From contig URRG01000169.1 in assembly GCA_900550095.1 (NCBI GenBank), forward strand, positions 1 through 5,713: a DNA stretch of 5,713 bases, given 5' to 3'. Of the stretch, positions 1 to 3,794 are shown piece by piece (within the stretch, counting starts at the first letter, position 1; every line of letters begins with the position of its first letter). Under the pieces are notes generated by a model. The model was not told where the DNA came from, did no database searches, and was given only the letters and a program-made list of their open reading frames with translations. The DNA is from an uncultured Oscillospiraceae bacterium. Lineage in GTDB: Bacteria > Bacillota > Clostridia > Oscillospirales > Acutalibacteraceae. The translations under genes were made by a program, and so were the position numbers.

Positions 1-25
1 CCGCTCCGGTCTCGGACCGGAGCGG
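1..25 (-). terminator. GC-rich hairpin after the LAPF-repeat regulator, probable terminator (window edge)
   Basis: A perfect 10-bp inverted repeat (CCGCTCCGGT and ACCGGAGCGG) encloses a 5-base loop. It begins about 20 bases after the stop codon of the minus-strand gene at 46-1401, where an intrinsic terminator would be expected. The T-tract that would confirm it would lie beyond position 1, so termination is inferred from the stem and its placement only. Confidence 0.55.
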
Positions 26-45
26 GGGCGTCCTTATGAATATGC

Positions 46-1401
46 TCAGAGAAGGAATGGGAGAACACCCGCCGCCTCCGTTACATCTCCATCCGCTTCC
101 ACAGCTTTTTTCACCAGATTCCGCAGGATCTCACGGTCTATAAAGGGAGCGAGCCCGCAGAGCTGCCCAAGTCCCACTTTTTCTGAAAGCTTTTCCGCAG
201 CCCTGGAAAGGCTTTCCCTCCCCACAAAAGGGGCCAGAGCTGTCAAATCCTCCAGACAAGGCTTTTCTTTTTCCACCGCTTCTGAAAAAAGGGCGTCCAG
301 CGTTTCCCGGTCTGCGAAAGGCGCAAGCCCACAGAGATCCTGAAGGGAAATGTTTCCCGAAAGCCGCCTCAGCGCAGCGGAAATTTCCTCTCTCCCCACA
401 AAGGGGGCAAGGGAACAAAGATCTTCGACAGAAACCTCTTCTTGTTCTGCCGCTTTCCGAAAAAGCTCTTTCAGAACTTCCCTGTCGATGAAAGGCGCAA
501 GACCGGAAAGTTCCTCAAATCCGGCAGTATCCGATATACGGCGGGCCGCTTCAGAAAGCAGGCGCCGTTCCGTAAAGGGGGCCAGAGCGCAGAGTTCCTC
601 CATGGTAAAATCCTCTTTATCCATGATTCTGGAAAACATCCGGCTCACCGCTTCTCTTCCGGCAAAGGGCGCAAGACCGCAGAGCTGTTCCAGGCTGCAG
701 GCCTCATCTGCCTTTTCCAACAGAACGGTCACCGTATCCCGGCTGAGAAAGGGCGCAAGTCTGTACAGAACTTCACAGGAAACGCCTTCACCGGCAGCTT
801 CCACAGCCAAGGAATCCAGAAACTCTCCTCGGAGAAAAGGGGCAAGGGCCTCTATATCCCGCAAATCCGTCCCCTTGGCTTTTACATATCTCTTTCTCCC
901 GGTCTTCTCTCTTTCCTGCTGATCTCCGGGTTTTTCAAAAAGGGCCTCTTCTTTTTCAATAGAGCCCGCCGTTCTTTCAAAGCGGGTTTCCTCCCTCTCT
1001 GCAGTGTCAGCCGTCTTCTCCCATGCCATCTCCCTGGCCTCCCACGCGGCCTTTGCGAGCTTTTCCGCCTGCTCAGGCTTCAGGGCCGGAGCGATCTCCG
1101 CCACATCCTTGAGATGTATCTCCTCTTCCTTCACAAAGGCGGACGGATCCTCGTCATGTAACATATGCTTCACTAGGTTTGTCCTGCGGATATCTTCCTT
1201 TCCCAAAAGCTCGTCTATGGATATTCCCAGAATTTCAGAAAGATCCCCCAGCTTGGAAATATCCGGCATGGAATTTCCCCGCTCCCAATTGCTCACGGCC
1301 TGGTAGCTGACTCCCATTCGATCTGCAAGTTCCATCTGGGTCATATTCTTTTCTTTGCGCAGCTGCGCCACGCGCCTCCCGATCATAACAGTATCAAACA
1401 T
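46..1401 (-). CDS. XRE-family DNA-binding protein with C-terminal LAPF tandem repeats
   Basis: Predicted cytoplasmic transcriptional regulator of 451 residues. Residues about 6-65 are a Cro/CI-type helix-turn-helix: RRVAQLRKEKNMTQMELA, then the recognition-helix region VSYQAVSNWERG and the closing LGISIDELLG. Residues about 98-120 hold one degenerate repeat (IAPALKPEQAEKL). Residues 126-167 are three tandem 14-residue charged repeats. Residues about 183-451 are nine repeats centred on LAPF, at 186, 215, 243, 273, 301, 331, 359, 389 and 417, with a tenth fragment (VLPF) at the C terminus; spacing alternates 28 and 30. Each unit reads as two short helices, which suggests an alpha-alpha solenoid. 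I chose the ATG at 1401 because AAAGGTG lies six bases upstream; an in-frame GTG at 1431 has a purine-rich stretch abutting it and no proper spacing. There is no signal peptide or membrane segment. The DNA-binding role is clear from the family; the repeat function and targets are unknown. It stands alone, with probable promoter and terminator of its own. Confidence 0.9.
   Translation of the reverse strand: MFDTVMIGRRVAQLRKEKNMTQMELADRMGVSYQAVSNWERGNSMPDISKLGDLSEILGISIDELLGKEDIRRTNLVKHMLHDEDPSAFVKEEEIHLKDVAEIAPALKPEQAEKLAKAAWEAREMAWEKTADTAEREETRFERTAGSIEKEEALFEKPGDQQEREKTGRKRYVKAKGTDLRDIEALAPFLRGEFLDSLAVEAAGEGVSCEVLYRLAPFLSRDTVTVLLEKADEACSLEQLCGLAPFAGREAVSRMFSRIMDKEDFTMEELCALAPFTERRLLSEAARRISDTAGFEELSGLAPFIDREVLKELFRKAAEQEEVSVEDLCSLAPFVGREEISAALRRLSGNISLQDLCGLAPFADRETLDALFSEAVEKEKPCLEDLTALAPFVGRESLSRAAEKLSEKVGLGQLCGLAPFIDREILRNLVKKAVEADGDVTEAAGVLPFLL
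49..864 (-). repeat. Coding tandem array of nine LAPF repeats (28/30-residue alternation)
   Basis: This is the in-frame repeat array in the C-terminal 60% of the XRE-family protein. The LAPF-to-LAPF distances, read in order, are 29, 28, 30, 28, 30, 28, 30, 28 and 29 residues. The 30-residue units follow the pattern LAPF-[IA]-[DG]-RE-x-[LV]-x3-[FV] with an acidic tail. The 28-residue units follow LAPF-[VT]-[GE]-R-x3-S-x-A and are shorter before the next LAPF. The unit of duplication is therefore probably the 58-residue (174-bp) pair. Reading the plus strand across it gives recurring KGAR peptides in an open shadow frame, which explains the spurious ORFs there. Confidence 0.85.
901..1026 (-). 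repeat. Three tandem 42-bp (14-residue) coding repeats in the linker
   Basis: Between the DNA-binding head and the LAPF array, the units AWEKTADTAEREET, RFERTAGSIEKEEA and LFEKPGDQQEREKT follow each other with no gap. The shared pattern is x-[WF]-E-[KR]-[TP]-[AG]-x3-E-[RK]-E-[EK]-[TA]. The DNA has diverged at third positions, so the duplication is not recent. A charged, probably helical or flexible spacer is the likely role. Confidence 0.75.
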
Positions 1402-1465
1402 TTCTTTCACCTTTCCCTTTTGCTGCTCCACTCCCTTTTCTCACAAAAGAAGGGATTATCTGCCA

Positions 1466-1489
1466 TGCCCGGTCTCATGATACCGGGCA
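1466..1489 (-). promoter_or_regulatory. 8-bp dyad in the leader of the LAPF-repeat regulator, candidate operator
   Basis: TGCCCGGT and ACCGGGCA form a perfect 8-bp inverted repeat around an 8-base spacer. It lies about 65-90 bases upstream of the chosen start codon and just downstream of the proposed promoter. It could be an autoregulatory operator for the XRE protein or an RNA hairpin in the leader; the sequence does not distinguish these. Confidence 0.4.
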
Positions 1490-1511
1490 GCACTCCAGCC
1501 GGCCTATTTTT

Positions 1512-1539
1512 AGTGTAACAGAAAAATCAAAAAAATCCA
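1512..1539 (-). promoter_or_regulatory. Weak extended -10 promoter for the LAPF-repeat regulator
   Basis: On the minus strand TG-T-TACACT forms an extended -10 (hexamer 1512-1517, TG at 1519-1520). The best -35, TGGATT at 1534-1539 with a 16-base spacer, matches only three of six consensus positions. The region upstream is T-rich. Placement before the gene is right, but the match is modest. Confidence 0.35.
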
Positions 1540-1672
1540 TAAAGCGATGCTTGTATTCCAAAAAACATCCCCCGCGGCAGCCTCAAGCAGCGCTTGCAGC
1601 TCTGCTGCGCACGGCCGGCGCCGGGCCGTTCTCCAATCTAATTGAAGGCTCTCGGTCCTCAGGGCCTTGCAT

Positions 1673-1710
1673 GCAGAAACGCCCCTGCACATCTGCAGAG
1701 GCGTTTCTGC
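1673..1710 (-). repeat. 17-bp hairpin downstream of the small XRE gene, possible terminator or RNA end
   Basis: Two 17-base arms (1673-1689 and 1694-1710) enclose a 4-base loop. They pair perfectly as minus-strand RNA if one U-G wobble is allowed; plus-strand RNA would have a C-A mismatch at that spot, so the structure favours minus-strand transcripts. It lies about 110 bases after the stop of the 1819-2049 gene. No T-tract follows, so it is not a textbook intrinsic terminator; it could instead protect or process a 3' end. Confidence 0.6.
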
Positions 1711-1744
1711 GCCGTCCATTTTCCGGCGGGAAAGAAGGCTCCTT

Positions 1745-1784
1745 TTTTCCGATTTTCCGGCTTTCCAGTTTTACGGTTTTCCGC
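1745..1784. repeat. Five tandem degenerate octamers, consensus TTTTCCGN
   Basis: The plus strand reads TTTTCCGA, TTTTCCGG, CTTTCCAG, TTTTACGG and TTTTCCGC back to back, an exact 8-base period over 40 bases. A further TTTTCCG occurs at 1719-1725 outside the period. The array lies in non-coding DNA 35-75 bases beyond the stop of the small XRE gene. It may be an old slippage product or a cluster of protein-binding sites. Confidence 0.65.
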
Positions 1785-1818
1785 TGCCCTTTGTTCTTGC
1801 CGTTCCTAATCCCTCTTA

Positions 1819-2049
1819 TTATTTCTTTTTGGATGAGCGGGGATAGGGCCGCGGATCATCTGTAAGTCCGGCCAGATAATCCATGCTGGTACCCAGTGCC
1901 TCAGCAATGTTTTTGCACTGCTCAAAGGTATAATACCGGCTCCCTCTTTCCAGCTTGGAATAGTCGCTCTGGTCGATTCCGGTCAAAGTCTGCATCTTGA
2001 TCTGCGTGAACCGCTTCGCCAAGCGCAATTCCTTCAGCCTGCTGTTCAT
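1819..2049 (-). CDS. Small Cro/CI-type (XRE) helix-turn-helix regulator
   Basis: A 76-residue protein that is almost entirely one Cro/CI DNA-binding domain: RLKELRLAKRFTQIKMQTLTG, with the recognition helix in IDQSDYSKLERGSRYYTF (residues about 25-42) and the closing helices FEQCKNIAEALGTSMDYLAGL (about 42-62). The tail is short and basic (PYPRSSKKK). Such one-domain proteins bind DNA as dimers and are usually repressors; the target is unknown. The start is uncertain: ATG at 2049 has GGTGA about six bases upstream, while ATG 2055 and GTG 2058 or 2061 are in frame without a spaced ribosome binding site. No toxin, phage or conjugation gene lies beside it, although small XRE proteins are common in such settings. 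It is separated from both neighbours by nearly 400 bases and is probably transcribed alone. Confidence 0.88.
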   Translation of the reverse strand: MNSRLKELRLAKRFTQIKMQTLTGIDQSDYSKLERGSRYYTFEQCKNIAEALGTSMDYLAGLTDDPRPYPRSSKKK

Positions 2050-2078
2050 TTCCATCACCACTAAAAGTATGGCAAACC

Positions 2079-2109
2079 GACCTACAAAAATTAGGGTGAT
2101 TTTGACCTA
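2079..2109. promoter_or_regulatory. Direct repeat of GACCTA upstream of the small XRE gene, possible operator
   Basis: GACCTA occurs at 2079-2084 and 2104-2109, 25 bases start to start. CAAAA and TTTTG half-sites (2085-2089 and 2099-2103) lie between the copies and form a loose dyad. The position, 30-60 bases upstream of the small XRE gene, fits self-regulation. The repeats are short, so chance in AT-rich DNA cannot be excluded. Confidence 0.3.
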
Positions 2110-2187
2110 TTATTTCCATATTTTTGTAAAAATGTGAATTTTCAACTCATAAAAACCTATATTTAGTCGAAAAAGAGATTCTAATAT

Positions 2188-2215
2188 ACTATAAAATCTA
2201 GACTTCCAAAAGCAA
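2188..2215 (-). promoter_or_regulatory. Candidate sigma-A promoter for the small XRE gene
   Basis: Minus-strand TTGCTT (2210-2215) and TATAGT (2188-2193) are separated by 16 bases; the -10 matches five of six consensus positions. It would give a leader of roughly 130 bases. The surrounding DNA is AT-rich, so chance -10 matches are expected. Confidence 0.4.
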
Positions 2216-2316
2216 GACCTCTCAAGGCCGAATGCCCTTCTTTCTCGATTTTTCTCCTGCGGCCAAATGAAAACAAAAAAACTCGAAATCACTTGAACCG
2301 CCCCTGTGAAGAAGAC

Positions 2317-2365
2317 AAAGAAAAAAGAGAAGAAGAAGCTTAGCTTCTTCTTCTCTTTTTTCTTT
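2317..2365 (-). terminator. Long perfect inverted repeat, probable terminator of the DegV-family gene
   Basis: Two exact 24-base arms (2317-2340 and 2342-2365) flank a single T. As RNA this gives a 23-bp purine/pyrimidine stem with a 3-base loop. It begins about 70 bases beyond the stop codon of the minus-strand gene at 2434-3318. The descending arm is U-rich and runs into TTTTTTCTTTGTC on the minus strand, as in A/U-rich Firmicute terminators. The symmetric arms would also work on plus-strand transcripts. Confidence 0.75.
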
Positions 2366-2412
2366 TCCAGCACCATTCAGGTTTCAGGCCTCGGGCAGTC
2401 TTCCGCCCTAAA

Positions 2413-2432
2413 GGCTTTCCTGCAGGAAGGCC
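2413..2432 (+). repeat. Short palindromic stem adjoining the DegV-family stop codon
   Basis: GGCTTTCC and GGAAGGCC flank TGCA, with TTCCTGCAGGAA a perfect 12-base palindrome at the core. One pair is G-U in plus-strand RNA and C-A in minus-strand RNA. It touches the stop codon at 2434-2436. No T-tract follows, and a role is not evident. Confidence 0.4.
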
Positions 2433-2433
2433 G

Positions 2434-3318
2434 TCACCGTTTTTCTCCCATAAAAAAGAGAGCTACCGTTCCCGGCCCGGAATGGGCTCCAATAGAAGGC
2501 CCCACATAATTGACCAGGAAGCTTTCCGTTCCGAAACGTTCCTTCACCATCTGCTCCACAAGCCGGGCGTCCTCCAGGCAGTCCCCGTGGCTGATAAACA
2601 CCTCGGGATTTTCATATCCGCCTACCTGCTTTTCCATATTGTCCACAAGGGCCTTGAGGGCGTTCTTTCTTCCGCGGACCTTCCCCACCGCCGTCAGCTT
2701 TCCTTCGTTATCCACATGAAGCACCGGCTTCATATTGATCAGTGTTCCCAGCACAGCGGTCGTCTTGGAAACACGTCCCCCCCTGTGGAGATGGAAAAGA
2801 TCGTCCACCGTAAAATTGTGGCACACATGGAGCTTGCTCTCCTCCGCCCAGGCGGCGGCTTCCTCCGCCGTTTTTCCCTGGTCGCGCAGCTTCACGAGCT
2901 TATGCGCCAGAAGCCCTTCTCCCAAGGAGCAGCACAGAGAGTCGATCACGAAAACCCTCCTCCCGGGATACGCGGCTTCCACCTCTTCAGCGGCGGCTTT
3001 GGCCGCCGAATAGCTGCTGCTCAAAGCCGATGAAAAAGCAATATGCAGAACATCCTGCCCTCTTTCCGCCAAAACGGAAAACATCTCCCTGGCCTGATCG
3101 AAATTGATGCCGGAGGTGGTGGGAAGTTCTCCTGCGCGCATCGCGGCGTAAAACTCCTTTTCCGGCAGGGATGCATCCCTTCCATAGGTGATCCCGCTCA
3201 TGGTGTACCCCAAAAACAGCATGCTCACCCCATGCTCTTCGCAGTAGCTCTTAGGCAGATCCGAGTTGGAATCCGTCGTGATTTGAAACCGGACGCCCTT
3301 CCATATAGACAAGCTCAC
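2434..3318 (-). CDS. DegV-family fatty-acid-binding protein (FakB-like)
   Basis: A 294-residue cytoplasmic DegV protein, close to the family's usual 280-290. In characterised Firmicutes such proteins (FakB) hold a fatty acid for phosphorylation by the kinase FakA, feeding exogenous fatty acids into phospholipid synthesis. Motifs visible: TDSNSDLP (15-22), TTSGIN (67-72), FSSALSSSY (95-103), VIDSLCCSLGEG (124-135), HRGGRVSKTTAVLGTLINMK (178-197), KVRGRKNAL (213-221) and GPSIGAHSGPG near the C terminus (273-283). The start is GTG at 3318, with a perfect AGGAGGT (3325-3331) six bases upstream; an in-frame ATG at 3426 lacks a ribosome binding site and would add 36 residues of no family similarity. 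No FakA-type kinase is in the window, so the partner must be encoded elsewhere. The gene is monocistronic, with a strong promoter at 3476-3504 and a terminator at 2317-2365. Bound lipid and physiological role cannot be read from sequence. Confidence 0.93.
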   Translation of the reverse strand: MSLSIWKGVRFQITTDSNSDLPKSYCEEHGVSMLFLGYTMSGITYGRDASLPEKEFYAAMRAGELPTTSGINFDQAREMFSVLAERGQDVLHIAFSSALSSSYSAAKAAAEEVEAAYPGRRVFVIDSLCCSLGEGLLAHKLVKLRDQGKTAEEAAAWAEESKLHVCHNFTVDDLFHLHRGGRVSKTTAVLGTLINMKPVLHVDNEGKLTAVGKVRGRKNALKALVDNMEKQVGGYENPEVFISHGDCLEDARLVEQMVKERFGTESFLVNYVGPSIGAHSGPGTVALFFMGEKR

Positions 3319-3324
3319 AAAAAT

Positions 3325-3331
3325 ACCTCCT
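3325..3331 (-). promoter_or_regulatory. Ribosome binding site fixing the DegV-family GTG start
   Basis: AGGAGGT on the minus strand, fully complementary to the 16S rRNA 3' end, ends six bases before GTG at 3318. It decides for the GTG start over the in-frame ATG at 3426. Confidence 0.9.
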
Positions 3332-3445
3332 GTCGATCCATGGGACCGCGCCCAAAGCCCTGTAAAGCCATGGAGACCCAAATCTGGCCGGCCTGTGGGC
3401 ACAAATAAAAAATCTTTCGTGTACATAGAATAGTAAAAACAAGCC

Positions 3446-3474
3446 TATAATATAGTTTTAAATACTATATTATA
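3446..3474 (-). promoter_or_regulatory. AT-rich 11-bp dyad over the DegV-family transcription start, candidate operator
   Basis: TATAATATAGT (3446-3456) and ACTATATTATA (3464-3474) form a perfect 11-bp inverted repeat with a 7-base spacer. It lies directly downstream of the -10 box at 3476-3481 and covers the expected start of transcription near 3469, a classic repressor position. The half-site does not resemble the FapR operator as I know it. AT-rich DNA forms dyads easily, but 11 perfect pairs are unusual. Confidence 0.5.
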
Positions 3475-3475
3475 A

Positions 3476-3504
3476 AATATACCATATATTCCCTTATCTG
3501 TCAA
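3476..3504 (-). promoter_or_regulatory. Consensus sigma-A promoter of the DegV-family gene
   Basis: Minus-strand TTGACA (3499-3504, six of six) and TATATT (3476-3481, five of six) are separated by exactly 17 bases. The predicted start near 3469 gives a leader of about 150 bases before the GTG at 3318. Confidence 0.85.
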
Positions 3505-3562
3505 TTACAGGGCAGCTGTAAGCCAGTGCCCTTTCCTCTCTTTCGGCCCGCTGAACGGTCTC

Positions 3563-3591
3563 TTGAACGGCAGGCCCGAAAAGGGTATAAT
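3563..3591 (+). promoter_or_regulatory. Sigma-A promoter of the GH13 gene
   Basis: TTGAAC (3563-3568, four of six) and TATAAT (3586-3591, six of six) are separated by 17 bases. The expected start near 3598 gives a leader of about 197 bases. TGAACGG is repeated at 3552-3558 and 3564-3570, the second copy overlapping the -35 box, so an activator or repressor site there is possible. I found no good match to a CcpA cre site. Confidence 0.75.
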
Positions 3592-3607
3592 AAAGGAAAT
3601 TATTCCC
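3583..3607 (+). promoter_or_regulatory. Dyad covering the -10 box of the GH13 promoter, candidate operator
   Basis: GGGTATAAT (3583-3591) and ATTATTCCC (3599-3607) match as an inverted repeat at eight of nine positions, with a 7-base spacer. The left arm contains the -10 hexamer and the right arm lies just past the expected transcription start, so a bound dimer would block RNA polymerase. A LacI-type or other sugar-responsive repressor would suit a glucan hydrolase gene, but none is encoded in the window. Confidence 0.5.
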
Positions 3608-3665
3608 TCAGGACAGTCCGGTTCTGATCATTTGCTTTCCTGGATCCCGGCGGCCTTTCCATTTT

Positions 3666-3721
3666 CCGCAGCGGCGGAACGCCCACAGGAAGAAGCGGCG
3701 TTTTTCTTCTGTTCCCTGCGG
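3666..3721 (+). promoter_or_regulatory. Structured leader of the GH13 gene with competing hairpins
   Basis: The continuous arm 3704-3721 can pair with three left segments (3666-3671, 3676-3680 and 3687-3694, allowing one bulge), about 18 pairs with bulges on one side only. Within this, AACGCC (3678-3683) can instead pair with GGCGTT (3697-3702), followed by TTTCTTCT, a weak terminator-like shape. The two folds compete for 3678-3680. No known riboswitch class is recognised. Confidence 0.3.
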
Positions 3722-3794
3722 AAGGAACCGGAAATCCCCTAAATTTCTTCTATACCTTCACTCAACAATTTTCGATATAAGGGCGGATCGAATC

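Larger units (their letters stand above)
1402..1818. other. Intergenic region between the two XRE-type genes
   Basis: These 417 bases contain no convincing gene. From left to right they hold the leader and a weak promoter of the LAPF-repeat regulator, an 8-bp dyad at 1466-1489, a small GC-rich dyad at 1611-1629 (ACGGCC, 7-base spacer, GGCCGT), a long hairpin at 1673-1710 and five tandem octamers at 1745-1784. Short open frames on both strands cross these repeats, lack ribosome binding sites and show no recognisable domain. Confidence 0.7.
2050..2433. other. AT-rich intergenic region upstream of the small XRE gene
   Basis: These 384 bases hold no supportable gene. The half nearest the small XRE gene (2050-2300) is strikingly AT-rich and carries a candidate minus-strand promoter and two direct copies of GACCTA (2079-2084 and 2104-2109, 25 bases apart). 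The other half holds the long inverted repeat at 2317-2365 and a short palindromic stem at 2413-2432 next to the DegV-family stop codon. Confidence 0.7.
3319..3794. other. Divergent promoter region between the DegV-family and GH13 genes
   Basis: These 476 bases hold no gene. From the DegV side: ribosome binding site, a 150-base leader with a 7-bp stem (3337-3343 with 3368-3374), an AT-rich dyad over the transcription start, a consensus promoter, a small dyad between the promoters (AGGGCA 3509-3514 with TGCCCT 3527-3532), then the plus-strand promoter with its own dyad and a roughly 197-base structured leader for the GH13 gene. The two -35 boxes are about 60 bases apart. Confidence 0.75.

Noticed and set aside
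46..1026. Repeat-rich region considered as a CRISPR array or TAL-like DNA-binding code
   Set aside because: The repeats are in-frame protein repeats with degenerate DNA and no spacers. The 28/30-residue units lack the paired variable residues at a fixed position expected of TAL repeats (33-35 residues).
350..1161. Two plus-strand open frames (190 and 239 residues) opposite the LAPF-repeat regulator
   Set aside because: They are shadows: their KGAR-type repeats are the antisense of the LAPF repeats, and they lack ribosome binding sites.
1510..1865. Short open frames on both strands (69 and 104 residues) in the gap between the two XRE genes
   Set aside because: They cross several hairpins and the octamer array, lack ribosome binding sites and resemble no family; one overlaps the small XRE gene antisense.
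1819..2049. Small XRE protein as the antitoxin of a toxin-antitoxin pair
   Set aside because: No adjacent gene overlaps or closely follows it on the same strand; the nearest genes are about 400 bases away and are not toxins.
2110..2376. 88-residue minus-strand frame with a Phe-rich, membrane-like stretch
   Set aside because: Its N-terminal Lys- and Phe-rich runs are simply the translated arms of the inverted repeat at 2317-2365, and no ribosome binding site precedes the ATG.
2306..2509. 67-residue plus-strand frame beginning MKKTKKKEKKK
   Set aside because: It is a translation of the same inverted repeat that then runs antisense into the DegV-family gene.
2482..3408. Several plus-strand frames of 69-183 residues
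   Set aside because: They are antisense shadows of the DegV-family gene, which has full family motifs and a perfect ribosome binding site.
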